DNA of 64,000 nucleotides, taken from contig CATQIH010000014.1 in NCBI GenBank assembly GCA_958296015.1, forward strand, positions 124,001-188,000, in the 5' to 3' direction. Below, piece by piece: positions 47,616 through 56,102 of this stretch. Position numbers and translations under genes: made by a program. The notes under the pieces are model-generated. The model ran no database searches and was not told where the DNA came from. It was given only the letters and a program-made list of their open reading frames with translations. The DNA comes from Cyclobacteriaceae bacterium (GTDB lineage Bacteria; Bacteroidota; Bacteroidia; Cytophagales; Cyclobacteriaceae). The stretch's first letter is position 1, and each line of letters begins with the position of its first letter.

Positions 47616-48704
47616 TTAATTTCCTGCAACAAATAACCCGTTTCCACCAATGACAAACATCTTTTTAGATACAGGTTGCTGAATAATCTTGTAAAGTTGC
47701 CCTGATGCGGAATATTGTTTTTGGAAATGCTGCCCTCCATCTGTAGTTATATAGATTCCGTCTCCTGACAACATCAGACCCGTATCCTGATCTGCAAATA
47801 ATATCTGTGAAGCAATACTAGGTAGCGTACTCACCACAGACCAAGTCACTCCTCCGTCGGTTGTATTTAGCAACTGTCCGTCAAAATCTGCCAAGTAACC
47901 GTGAGACTTGTCTGTAAAGCTGATAGACTGGCTTTTTTTCAAGTTTTGCGTATTGTTTAACCAGTCTCCGGTATTTAGGTCCTGCCAGGTCTTACCTCCG
48001 TCGGTTGTTTTGGTTAACAGGCCATAGCTACTGGCAACTTTATCTGCATTGTATTCTACCAATGCCCCTCCGCTGAAGTAGGCATAGTCAGCATCCAAAA
48101 AATTACAATCGTCATATCCTGTATTTGCCTGCTTCACCACATTCCAACCGTTACCGCCATTGGTCGTTTGGTAAATGCCATTTCCAGTTAAGGCATAACC
48201 GTCTGTCTCGCTGGTGAAGTAAAGTTTGCGAATATTTCTGCCGTTCAAATTAGAAGCCATTCTTTTCCAAGTGGTTCCGCCATCCATACTCTTGTAAACC
48301 GAATCACGAGCAGCATAGAGCATACGGTCTGTTACCGGAAAGAACGATGTGAAAATGATATTGGCAGAGAGAGATGATGGCAGATCATGCCACGTTTCTC
48401 CACCATCTGTCGTTTTTAGGAAAAAGCTCTTATCATTCGAGCCAAAAATATAGCCTACATCTTCAGACACAAACCAGATGTCAAATAGATTGCCTTGCAC
48501 ATCGATATCAATTATTCTCCAAGCAAAAGATGGTTTGTCTATCTCAACTTCATTTTTACATGATAATATGCCTACAAATATTAGCATTAATAATATTTTT
48601 ATAGGTGCTATATGTATAAGTTTTGTCTTAAACAAGTGTAGTCCAATCTTAGCAGAATTTAGACAAGACACAGACCTAACGATCAGAGACAAGTATTTCT
48701 CCAT
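47616..48704 (-). CDS. YCF48/BNR-repeat beta-propeller lipoprotein
   Basis: Up to 362 residues. Repeats of the type FLKTTDGGETWHDLPSS, VYKSMDGGTTWKRMASN, IYQTTNGGNGWNVV and LLNTTDGGVTWSVVST, spaced about 45 residues apart, are typical of YCF48/photosystem II assembly-like and BNR propellers; in Bacteroidota these are secreted proteins of unknown role. A lipobox ILSC lies at about residue 49 of the long frame, so the real start is probably downstream of 48704, perhaps a TTG giving a 26-residue signal. The exact start is uncertain. Confidence 0.75.
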   Translation of the reverse strand: MEKYLSLIVRSVSCLNSAKIGLHLFKTKLIHIAPIKILLMLIFVGILSCKNEVEIDKPSFAWRIIDIDVQGNLFDIWFVSEDVGYIFGSNDKSFFLKTTDGGETWHDLPSSLSANIIFTSFFPVTDRMLYAARDSVYKSMDGGTTWKRMASNLNGRNIRKLYFTSETDGYALTGNGIYQTTNGGNGWNVVKQANTGYDDCNFLDADYAYFSGGALVEYNADKVASSYGLLTKTTDGGKTWQDLNTGDWLNNTQNLKKSQSISFTDKSHGYLADFDGQLLNTTDGGVTWSVVSTLPSIASQILFADQDTGLMLSGDGIYITTDGGQHFQKQYSASGQLYKIIQQPVSKKMFVIGGNGLFVAGN

Positions 48705-48788
48705 AGATTTGTATACAAAATATTAGAACCTTATATTGTTAATACTACTATTTTGTTGAAAGTCACTTACTTTTTAAAGAAATATTTT

Positions 48789-49340
48789 ATGGATATACAA
48801 TTGTTCAGCGACGAGACGTTGGCTACAAAATTGAAAGAGAACCCAACGGCTGTCTTGTTTTCGGAATTATTTAATCGCTATCAGCAGAAGGTAATTCTGC
48901 AATGTCGACAACATGTCAAGGATGAAGAAACGGCCAAAGATTTATCCCAGGAAGTTTTCCTTCGGTTGCTGACGAAAACAAGTACTTACAATGCTAATTA
49001 TCCGTTTGCTTCCTGGCTCCGAGTGATCGTGCATAACCGCTGTGTAGATCATCTGCAAAAAAATAAGAGTGCGCTCCACCAGGAAATCTCGGAGAAGATT
49101 GTGGACAGCTTTGCCGGGGAGGTAGTTGCAGAAGAAGCGCAGCAACCAACTGCTGAAATACTGGAAGTTCTGATGGAAAAAATAAGCGGGCAGGATAAGA
49201 TGATACTATTGCTCAAATACAAAGAGCATTGGTCGATCAGGCAGATCAGCGAAGCACTAAACATATCTGAGAGTGCTGTAAAAATGCGGTTATGCAGAAG
49301 CAAGGAGAAGCTTCAAAAATCACTGAAAATATGCAAGTAA
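48789..49340 (+). CDS. ECF RNA polymerase sigma-70 factor
   Basis: About 183 residues from ATG 48789 (an earlier TTG/ATG region is unlikely). Region 2 is LFNRYQQKVILQCRQHVKDE, then TAKDLSQEVFLRLL and NYPFASWLRVIVHNRCVDHL. Region 4 is the helix-turn-helix SIRQISEALNISESAVKMRL followed by CRSKEKL. No anti-sigma factor or SusCD genes are adjacent, so its regulon cannot be guessed. Its 3' end overlaps the convergent Rieske-like gene by 28 bases. Confidence 0.9.
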   Translation: MDIQLFSDETLATKLKENPTAVLFSELFNRYQQKVILQCRQHVKDEETAKDLSQEVFLRLLTKTSTYNANYPFASWLRVIVHNRCVDHLQKNKSALHQEISEKIVDSFAGEVVAEEAQQPTAEILEVLMEKISGQDKMILLLKYKEHWSIRQISEALNISESAVKMRLCRSKEKLQKSLKICK

Positions 49341-49753
49341 TTCCCGTCCAGTGCCGTAGCATACTGGCGTAGCGGAATATTGGCTACGCCGCCTGCCGGA
49401 TAGCCATTGAAATCGAACACCGAATTGTTGCAGCCTTCGTACATATATAGCCTGGATTGGTCTACGAAAATTTCGCCGCAGGCTTCGTCGGTGCGGTAAG
49501 GGCTGGCTTTTTCAAAGGCTTTGTAGTTGTTCGCACTTTCTCGGTAAATAATAATGCCTTTGTATCCTCCCAAAATCTCCACGTAGCCTTTGTCCTGGCG
49601 CAGCTTTTCGTATTGCAAATTATTCAGGTTGATCGTAGTGTCTACCAGCACATATGGAATGGTATCATAAATATTATCCGACTGGCAGGCAGCGGAGGCC
49701 AGCAAACCAGCAAGTGCGATACAGATTACAATAGATGGAAGTGTTTTGCGCAT
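49313..49753 (-). CDS. Small lipoprotein with degenerate Rieske-like domain
   Basis: A 146-residue lipoprotein from ATG 49753 (IALAGLLASAAC). The longer frame to 49939 lacks support. Residues ~40-146 follow the layout of Bacteroidota Rieske-like lipoproteins: VLVDTTINLNNLQYEKL, IIIYRESANNYKAFEKASPY, EGCNNSVFDFNGYPAGG, NIPLRQYATALDGNYLHIF. The two Cys-x-His cluster-binding motifs are not present in intact form: the first site reads SPYRTDEAC and the second CNNS instead of CxxH. It is probably not a 2Fe-2S protein but keeps the fold. Confidence 0.65.
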   Translation of the reverse strand: MRKTLPSIVICIALAGLLASAACQSDNIYDTIPYVLVDTTINLNNLQYEKLRQDKGYVEILGGYKGIIIYRESANNYKAFEKASPYRTDEACGEIFVDQSRLYMYEGCNNSVFDFNGYPAGGVANIPLRQYATALDGNYLHIFSDF

Positions 49754-50151
49754 GTTGCTTTTAGGCGTTAGGGATTGGGTTTTGGGGATTAGGTATGGGT
49801 TGATAGATTTTGCACCATTGGGTATTAAGAATCCAACTGTATATATTCTTATAACGAAGTCAGGCAGCCGCCAACGGGTGTACGACAATTTGCAGGCAGC
49901 GATGGGGTTAATCCCATCGCTGCTGGTGATGAACATCAAGAATTTGCATTTTGTCGTACACCCGCCATCAACCTACATCAACAACGGTAATTTTAGCGGT
50001 TCAATTGTGCTTTGCCTTTACCAGTTAAGATATGTCTTGATATTGAACATTGCGTGTTGTTCATTGAATGTTGAATATTCAATACGCAATATGCAACACT
50101 CAATGAGCAAAGTAACCAAGTAACGTCAAATACAAAAAACGTGTTTTCTCT
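49754..50151. other. 398-base intergenic region with a MITE-like hairpin
   Basis: No gene is seen. It holds the nested inverted repeat 49875-49964 (listed separately) and an AT-rich stretch with repeated TTGAATATTCAA-like palindromes near 50071. It lies between the 5' end of the lipoprotein gene and the 3' end of pheS. Confidence 0.5.
49875..49964. mobile_element. MITE-like nested inverted repeat, 90 bp
   Basis: Outer 14-bp arms are perfect: CGGGTGTACGACAA (49875-49888) and TTGTCGTACACCCG (49951-49964). Inside is a perfect 11-bp stem GCAGCGATGGG (49896-49906) and CCCATCGCTGC (49913-49923) with a 6-base loop. No coding capacity. The arms look like terminal inverted repeats of a small non-autonomous element or a REP-type dimer. 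Confidence 0.7.
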
Positions 50152-51195
50152 TCAATTGAAAGCAGTGAATTGTTTCAGGAAACGTACATCGTTTTCGGTA
50201 AACAGCCGCAGGTCTTTAATCTGGTATTTGATCATGGCCATGCGCTCAATGCCCATACCGAAAGCGAAGCCGGTAAACTCCTGCGAGTCTATGCCGCAAT
50301 TTTCCAGCACGTTGGGGTCCACCATACCGCAGCCGCCAATCTCCAGCCAGCCAGTGCCTTTGGTGACGCGGCGATCCGCTTCGGTGGCGGTGCCCCAGTA
50401 AATATCCAATTCGGCACTTGGCTCAGTGAAAGGAAAATAGGAAGGTCGCAGGCGTATCTTTGTCTCTTTACCGTATAATTCCTGTGCAAAGTGCAGCAAG
50501 GTTTGTTTCAGGTCGGCAAAGCTCACATGGCGGTCGATGTACAAGCCTTCTACCTGGTGAAATACACAGTGTGCACGGGCAGAAATGGCTTCGTTGCGGT
50601 ACACCCGGCCAGGCATGATGGCGCGGATAGGCGGTTGCTGTGTTTCCATCAAGCGCACCTGTACCGAAGAAGTATGGGTGCGCAATACAATATCCGAATG
50701 ATCCTCTGCACGGTCTTTTTCTATGAAGAACGTGTCCTGCATCTCGCGTGCTGGGTGGTTGGGCGGAAAGTTCAGTGCGGTGAAGTTGTGCCAGTCGTCT
50801 TCAACCTCTGGGCCATCTACTGTGTTGAAACCCATACGCTCAAAGATGTTTACAATACGGTTGCGTACTTGCGTGAGCGGATGAATAGCACCGATGGTAG
50901 CATCTGGCGGGGGCAGCGTAAGGTCAGGTACATCATGTACAGCCTGACCAGATATTTGCTGTTCCAGCGCGTCGATCAATGCCTGAAACTTATCCTGTGC
51001 AGCATTTTTTACCGTATTCAGCTTGGCACCTGTTGCTTTGCGGTCTTCAGGTGCTACGTTTTTCATCTCGCCAAACAGCTCACCTATCACACTTTTGCGG
51101 CTGATAAACCGCATCCGATAATCTTCCAGCGCATCGTCATCAGCGGCGGTATATTGCGCTATTTCTTTCAGTATTGCGTTTATTTTTTCATCCAT
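50152..51195 (-). CDS. pheS: Phenylalanine-tRNA ligase alpha subunit
   Basis: A 347-residue class II aminoacyl-tRNA synthetase subunit. The N-terminal coiled-coil region is followed by HPLTQVRNRIVNIFERMGF, motif 2 RAHCVFHQVEGLYID, RPSYFPFTEPSAELDI, GWLEIGGCGMVDPNVLENCG and motif 3 GFAFGMGIERMAMIKY. It charges tRNA-Phe together with PheT, whose gene is not here. A well-matched promoter lies upstream. Confidence 0.96.
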   Translation of the reverse strand: MDEKINAILKEIAQYTAADDDALEDYRMRFISRKSVIGELFGEMKNVAPEDRKATGAKLNTVKNAAQDKFQALIDALEQQISGQAVHDVPDLTLPPPDATIGAIHPLTQVRNRIVNIFERMGFNTVDGPEVEDDWHNFTALNFPPNHPAREMQDTFFIEKDRAEDHSDIVLRTHTSSVQVRLMETQQPPIRAIMPGRVYRNEAISARAHCVFHQVEGLYIDRHVSFADLKQTLLHFAQELYGKETKIRLRPSYFPFTEPSAELDIYWGTATEADRRVTKGTGWLEIGGCGMVDPNVLENCGIDSQEFTGFAFGMGIERMAMIKYQIKDLRLFTENDVRFLKQFTAFN

Positions 51196-51215
51196 AGCAA
51201 AAAGGTGTTGGAAGG

Positions 51216-51247
51216 CAAAGGTAGGTAAGGGTATATAACAAAACCAA
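51216..51247 (-). promoter_or_regulatory. Promoter of pheS
   Basis: On the minus strand TTG (51245-51247) is followed 21 bases later by TACCTTTG (51216-51223), matching the Bacteroidota TTG / TAnnTTTG consensus. The ATG is 21 bases downstream. Confidence 0.65.
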
Positions 51248-51450
51248 AATACAGACCAGTGAAATTACAAAGGCCAAACAACAAAAGACAAACAATACAC
51301 AAATATCAATGGTCTAACCACCGATTTAAGGAATACGTATGCTAAATATCAAAAACGCAATCTTTTGAAGCTTGAATATTGAAAATTATCTGAGATTTGG
51401 TATTTGAATATTGTTTATTGTGAGCTATTGTGTACAAAACTAATTTTGCA

Positions 51451-52251
51451 ATGATTCAAAAATACTACAAAATCTCTATCATCGGGGCTGGCCGTGTGGC
51501 CTGGCAGCTGGCACCTGCGCTGGAAAGTGCCGGTCATGCAATTGAAGAAATCTACAGCCGCAGGCAGCAGAAGGCACTGGCATTGTCGCGGCAATTGTAT
51601 CAGGCAGACGTGCTGAAGAAGCCGGATTTTTCTAAAAGCCACGCTGAAATCCTGGTCATCGCCGTCAATGATGATGCTGTGCAGGAGGTGGCTTCCGGAC
51701 TTACTTTGCCTTCAGCAGATACCATTGTAGTGCATACGTCCGGCAGCCAGCCGCTGGCCGCTTTGCAGGGCGCGGGCACAGAATATACCGGTGTGTTTTA
51801 TCCTTTGCAGACTTTTACCTACGACCAACAAGTTAATTTTGCGCATATTCCTATTTGCCTGGAATCTGACAACAGCCATGCGCTGAAGGTATTGACTAAG
51901 GTAGCCAAAAGCATCAGCCGCACCGTGAAGTTGATCAGTTCCAAAGAGCGGGCGGTACTGCATATTGCGGCGGTATTTGCTTGCAACTTCACCAACCACC
52001 TGCTGCACATGGCCGAAGTACTGATGAAAGACCAGCATCTGGACCTGAATCTGCTGAAACCACTGATCATAGAAACCATCCACAATAGCGTGTCTATTGG
52101 TCCTCAGAAAGCCCAGACCGGCCCTGCCGTGCGAAAAGACCAGGCAACGATCAAACAGCATATGGCTTACCTGAAAAAATACGATCCTCAATATGCTAAG
52201 ATCTATGATATGATGACCAAACATATCATAACAGTTAATAAAAAGCTATAA
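51451..52251 (+). CDS. Rossmann-like / DUF2520 protein
   Basis: A 266-residue protein from ATG 51451. The N-terminal Rossmann-like domain has SIIGAGRVAWQLAPALESAGH and VIAVNDDAVQEVASGL. The C-terminal half (ERAVLHIAAVFACNFTNHLLHMAEVLM, NSVSIGPQKAQTGPAVRKDQATI) is DUF2520. The family resembles NAD(P)-dependent reductases of the ketopantoate/pyrroline-carboxylate type, and the reaction is not known. The gene stands alone, divergent from pheS. Confidence 0.88.
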   Translation: MIQKYYKISIIGAGRVAWQLAPALESAGHAIEEIYSRRQQKALALSRQLYQADVLKKPDFSKSHAEILVIAVNDDAVQEVASGLTLPSADTIVVHTSGSQPLAALQGAGTEYTGVFYPLQTFTYDQQVNFAHIPICLESDNSHALKVLTKVAKSISRTVKLISSKERAVLHIAAVFACNFTNHLLHMAEVLMKDQHLDLNLLKPLIIETIHNSVSIGPQKAQTGPAVRKDQATIKQHMAYLKKYDPQYAKIYDMMTKHIITVNKKL

Positions 52252-52735
52252 GCGGTTAAAGATTAAGCTGATTTATTTTTAAATCAAACAAAAAAATTGT
52301 TGCAGCTAACGCTCAAGGTTCCCGGACGTTTTGATTTTGTTTACCACTACGCCTGTTTCCGCAATTCATCAGAGGTTTTTGTATTGATGTACGCAAGTGA
52401 TCAGGCTTGTAGGTCTGTAGATGTGTGATCGCACCGGGTGCAACTACGTTTTTATAAAGAAAAAATATGGTTGCACTGGGTGCGACATGATTTTTTTCTA
52501 CTTTTTTGTGACAAAACGTCAGTGTAAGTGCATTTTTTCCTGTAAAAAATGAGGTTACCGTAAGATTTTCTTATTTTTATGTAGCTATATGCATGGTTAC
52601 CGTAAGATTATCGCATTTTTTTATGCGTTTTATAGTAGTTTTCCTGACATTTTGGCACAAAACGCCCTTTTCAACCGATGTGGCTTTCACATAGGATATG
52701 CAATGTAAACGGAATGTTTTGCACCATTCCCACCA
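52252..52735. other. 484-base intergenic region with hairpins and direct repeats
   Basis: No gene. An inverted repeat lies at 52429-52485 and a 15-base direct repeat GGTTACCGTAAGATT at 52553-52567 and 52595-52609. The first copy is preceded by the hairpin CATTTTTT-N5-AAAAAATG and the second is followed by CGCAT-N6-ATGCG. The region separates two convergent genes, so it is not a promoter for either. Confidence 0.55.
52429..52485. repeat. Imperfect inverted repeat, 16-base arms
   Basis: Arms TCGCACCGGGTGCAAC (52429-52444) and GTTGCACTGGGTGCGA (52470-52485) pair at 14 of 16 positions with a 25-base AT-rich loop, then a T-run. It could be a terminator for the DUF2520 gene or a dispersed repeat. 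Confidence 0.6.
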
Positions 52736-53521
52736 TCACATTTCCCCAACCACGCCTAACCCGAACAGGGCAAAATCATATTTGATGGGGTCTTTGGGGT
52801 CAAATTGTTTTAGAGTATTAGTTAGTTCGATAGCAGTCAGCCAATCGGTTTGCTTTCGGGTGATCAGGCCCAAAAAACGGGCTACGCGGTCTACGTGCAG
52901 GTCGCAGGGGCATACCAGTTGGTTGGGACGAATATTATGCCAGATGCCAAAATCCACGCCTTGACCGTCTTGGCGCACCATCCAGCGAAGGAACATGTTG
53001 AGGCGTTTGCAGGCGGATTTTCTTTCAGGCGTAGAAATGTGTTTTCGTGTACGCTGGGGCGCATCGGACAGGCTGAAAAATAGGTGCTGGAAATGAATCA
53101 GGCTTTGCTCCATATCTTCATCTTCGGGTCTGAGACCTGCGGTAAAGGCTTCTTCCAGCGAAGTATGATGCTGGTAAAACCATCGAAAGAATTCGATGAA
53201 ATACAGCGCATCAGTTGCGTTGAAGGTGCGATGTTTGAAGTTCAGAAAAGGTTTGAGATCATCTTCCTGGTGGTGCAGGATAAAGTCATGTGGCGTATGA
53301 TCCATCAGTGCAAAAAACTCGTGGCATTTGTTGATGATCGTTTTTCGCTGGCCCCAGGCCAGTACGGCTGCCACAAAACCGCTGATCTCAATATCCTGTT
53401 GCTTGCTATACTGGTGCGGAATGCTGATAGGATCATCTTTGATGAAATCAGGCTGATTATAGAGGGCTACTTTTTCATCCAAAAAATCACCAAGCGTCTT
53501 GAATTTCCTGGGTATTATCAA
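52736..53521 (-). CDS. TIGR02757-family (DUF2400) protein
   Basis: A 261-residue protein of the TIGR02757/DUF2400 family: FVAAVLAWGQRKTIINKCHEFF, FNFKHRTFNATDALYFIEF-like segment, CKRLNMFLRWMVRQDGQGVDFGIW, and PCDLHVDRVARFLGLI. The fold resembles HhH-GPD DNA glycosylases, but no function has been shown. It is the last gene of a four-gene minus-strand operon. The start is a TTG at 53521 that overlaps the preceding stop codon as TTGA, which suggests coupled translation; no ATG is available nearby. Confidence 0.87.
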   Translation of the reverse strand: MIIPRKFKTLGDFLDEKVALYNQPDFIKDDPISIPHQYSKQQDIEISGFVAAVLAWGQRKTIINKCHEFFALMDHTPHDFILHHQEDDLKPFLNFKHRTFNATDALYFIEFFRWFYQHHTSLEEAFTAGLRPEDEDMEQSLIHFQHLFFSLSDAPQRTRKHISTPERKSACKRLNMFLRWMVRQDGQGVDFGIWHNIRPNQLVCPCDLHVDRVARFLGLITRKQTDWLTAIELTNTLKQFDPKDPIKYDFALFGLGVVGEM

Positions 53522-54117
53522 GGCTGATGCGTAGCTATAGGTTGCGCGACTTCATTTCTGTGAATGGTCACCTCTCCGCCTTCGGTTCCGGTACTCCATT
53601 TGAGCTGTACGGCATCTTCGTTTAGCTGTTGTGGGTTCCAGGAAAAGGCTTTGAGGGTAGCAATCTTTTTGATAGTCGCTGTTTCTCCATCCAGAAATAC
53701 CAGGTCAAAATCAGGCAGTTCTTTGGGCACCGTGGTATTCCACTTCTGCAACAGCACACCACCAAAGCATTCAAACATAAAGTCTCCAAAAACATCCGAA
53801 GGAGCTGTGGCAGGCGCGGGCTTTGTCCTGATCTGGTAGTAGGCGGGGCCAAACATGATCTCGTCGATCAGCTTGTGCTCCACGTCAAAATGTGTGCAGG
53901 TAGCAAAAGGCTCCCAATCGGGTTTCTTCAGTTCTACGCCTGTTTCTTTGCTGGGCACCAGACGAGACAGCAAGCCGGAGATAAAAGAGAAAACATAGAC
54001 CAGCCCGACAAACAGCAGGGCAAAAGTGGTGAGGATAGGATAGAAGCAGATAAAAACAATATCCCACACAATTTGCAGGAAACTTTTCTTCTTTCCGGTT
54101 TCGGTATGATGTTGCAT
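53518..54117 (-). CDS. Membrane protein of unknown function
   Basis: A 199-residue protein with one long hydrophobic segment (about residues 14-45, IVWDIVFICFYPILTTFALL and following). The soluble remainder contains WEPFATCTHFDVEHKLIDEIMFG and a beta-rich region DLVFLDGETATIKKIATLKAF. I do not recognise a family. It sits between the LysM gene (20-base gap) and the TIGR02757 gene (overlap), so it is translated as part of this operon. Confidence 0.65.
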   Translation of the reverse strand: MQHHTETGKKKSFLQIVWDIVFICFYPILTTFALLFVGLVYVFSFISGLLSRLVPSKETGVELKKPDWEPFATCTHFDVEHKLIDEIMFGPAYYQIRTKPAPATAPSDVFGDFMFECFGGVLLQKWNTTVPKELPDFDLVFLDGETATIKKIATLKAFSWNPQQLNEDAVQLKWSTGTEGGEVTIHRNEVAQPIATHQP

Positions 54118-54137
54118 AGTGCAGATTTACGATATTC

Positions 54138-55274
54138 TTATTTAAGATAAGTTATTTCAATCGGAAATCGTTCATTGATGCCGCCGAGTTTTTCATAGGC
54201 TGCCTGGCTGATGCGGATGGTGACTTTGCTGTTCATGCCCGTATCAGGTAGCTTACCGACTACCCGCACAAACACGGCTGTGTTGTTCATTTCGTTGCGT
54301 ACCTGCATGATGGTGCCAACCGGTGCGGTGCGGTGCAGTGCCAGAAACTTCTGGGTTTCGGTTTGCCCTGGGATGGCAGCGGCAAAGCCTATTTCAGATA
54401 CTTTTTTGTATTCAGATAGTGCCTTTTTCTCTTCTGCCCTGAGTGCCTTTACCCGCTGTTTTTCCCGCTCAAGAGCCTCTGCCCTGGTTAGTCTGCGCCC
54501 TTTGTTATCTGTGGCAGGCATTTCATCTTCGCCCGCATCTTCTGCATCGTTTACTACTTTCTCTGTTTCTACAACTTCTTTTTCAGCAGCCTTCACTACT
54601 TTTGCTTCGGGTACCGGCACCTTTCTGACATTGACGGCCACCGTGTCTACCGGTTTCATTCTGATGAGTAGCATTTGCCCGTGCGACAGGGCTTCATCCT
54701 GCATATGGTTCAGCAGCTTGAGGCTATCCACACTCACTTCATATGATTTGGAGATGGCATACAGCGTTTCTCCTTCTTGCACATCGTGCGTGATATATCT
54801 TTTTTTAGCCCTTGCCAGCGAGTCTGCGGCAAGGTCTTTCAGATAAATCACCAACTCCTGCCCTACGGAAAGTGGCTGGTTACCGGTAGCGTTCCATAGC
54901 CGGATATTCTCTACGCCCACATCGTACTGTCGGGAAATACGGAAAAGCGTTTCGCCTTCTTTCACCGTATGGTGCGCCTTTTTTCCCCTAAACAACTCCG
55001 GGAACATCGGGACTTTCAGCGAATCGCCTACGCCTAGTTTTTCAAGATTGGTTCCTGCATTACTGTTCTTCAGGTCGTCGATGATCACGCCATACAGGCG
55101 CGCAATAGCATACAGCGTTTCGTCCTGCTCTACCCTATGCACAATAAAAACCTCTCCCTGCTGCTTCTCTATCCCTACCGAATCCTTGAAAACGAATTGA
55201 TGATCCGCATATACCTGTTGCAGGGATAAGGCAAGTAACAAAGAACAGATGCTTTTAAATATCCTGTAATGCAT
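54138..55274 (-). CDS. Secreted LysM-repeat protein
   Basis: A 378-residue protein from ATG 55274 with a signal peptide (SICSLLLALSLQQVYA). Three LysM peptidoglycan-binding modules occur at about residues 45-90 (HRVEQDETLYAIARLYGVII), 105-150 (HTVKEGETLFRISRQYDVGV) and 165-210 (HDVQEGETLYAISKSYEVSV). A long charged, probably coiled region follows (RAEALEREKQRVKALRAEEK), and then a C-terminal domain ending FPIEITYLK with a double-psi-like barrel look (MQVRNEMNNTAVFVRVVGKLPD). The latter resembles RlpA-type septal proteins, so a cell-wall role is likely. The start overlaps the previous gene by 20 bases. Confidence 0.85.
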   Translation of the reverse strand: MHYRIFKSICSLLLALSLQQVYADHQFVFKDSVGIEKQQGEVFIVHRVEQDETLYAIARLYGVIIDDLKNSNAGTNLEKLGVGDSLKVPMFPELFRGKKAHHTVKEGETLFRISRQYDVGVENIRLWNATGNQPLSVGQELVIYLKDLAADSLARAKKRYITHDVQEGETLYAISKSYEVSVDSLKLLNHMQDEALSHGQMLLIRMKPVDTVAVNVRKVPVPEAKVVKAAEKEVVETEKVVNDAEDAGEDEMPATDNKGRRLTRAEALEREKQRVKALRAEEKKALSEYKKVSEIGFAAAIPGQTETQKFLALHRTAPVGTIMQVRNEMNNTAVFVRVVGKLPDTGMNSKVTIRISQAAYEKLGGINERFPIEITYLK

Positions 55275-56046
55275 AACTGACAAGCTGATTTTTTTCTTTG
55301 ATCAATATGAGTTTATCCTGAGCCACGAAGAAAGTCCCCAGTCCTATCTGCTGAAGGTGCTGGTCCATTCTTTCCTGTAAGTGCAACCGGCCTTCTGCAT
55401 CAAGTACCAACAAATAGTTCGCCAAAGCCCCGGCTTCCTGTAGGTAATAGCCTATCAGGATCAGGTGTCGGTATTCCAGGTACTCGCAGCCATGTACGGG
55501 CGAGGTATTGGTATATTGCAGAATAAACTGCTTTACCGTAGCAAAATAAGGGTTTGTTTCCGGGTAATGAAATGGTTCGTACAGGTTTTTATTTATTTCT
55601 TTCAACAAGTCAGCAGCGTCAGCAACTGTCAGTAGCTTTTCTTCCTGGCGATGAATATGGATACTTTTATAAGTACTGGTTTCTGCTGTTTGGTCATAAC
55701 CCGTAAGCCAGTCGTCTTCTACTTTGAGCACCTGGAATGTATCAGACTGCCATACGGTATTCAGTGTGGGGATATCTATGGCAACATAGCTTTTATGCTG
55801 TGGATTGTCGGGTTCGGGATAAGTGTGCAGCACCAGTGTCTTGCCATCGGTGGCAGTGGCGGCTATCCACCAGCGTTCTTCAAAAGTAATCTCTTTCCAT
55901 AGTAGTTGATCATGGCTCAGGTCTATCGCCGCAAAGCTTACCTGGTGCTTTGCCTCATCGCGCAGCTCTATGATCAGCATATCTGCCGCAGGGTTGGTGA
56001 GCACCTGCCAGATCAATCCTTCAAATTCGTATAAGCACTTGTTCAT
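55255..56046 (-). CDS. DUF4905-like protein
   Basis: A 263-residue protein from ATG 56046. Beta-rich repeats typical of a propeller-like fold are seen (LIWQVLTNPAADMLIIELRD, VSFAAIDLSHDQLLWKEITF, LNTVWQSDTFQVLKVEDDWL). From memory it matches DUF4905, a Cytophagales family of unknown function; the name is moderately sure. There is no signal peptide, so it is cytoplasmic. It is the first gene of the operon with LysM, membrane protein and TIGR02757, divergent from the NfeD-type gene. Confidence 0.6.
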   Translation of the reverse strand: MNKCLYEFEGLIWQVLTNPAADMLIIELRDEAKHQVSFAAIDLSHDQLLWKEITFEERWWIAATATDGKTLVLHTYPEPDNPQHKSYVAIDIPTLNTVWQSDTFQVLKVEDDWLTGYDQTAETSTYKSIHIHRQEEKLLTVADAADLLKEINKNLYEPFHYPETNPYFATVKQFILQYTNTSPVHGCEYLEYRHLILIGYYLQEAGALANYLLVLDAEGRLHLQERMDQHLQQIGLGTFFVAQDKLILIKEKNQLVSYALQDI

Positions 56047-56102
56047 CAACTTTTTTAGAAGCACAGATGTTTTGTCTATATTATCACAAATTTATACGAT
56101 TT

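Noticed and set aside
49754-49939. N-terminal extension of the Rieske-like lipoprotein
   Set aside because: The lipoprotein signal begins at the ATG at 49753; the extension would bury it and shows no protein-like character.
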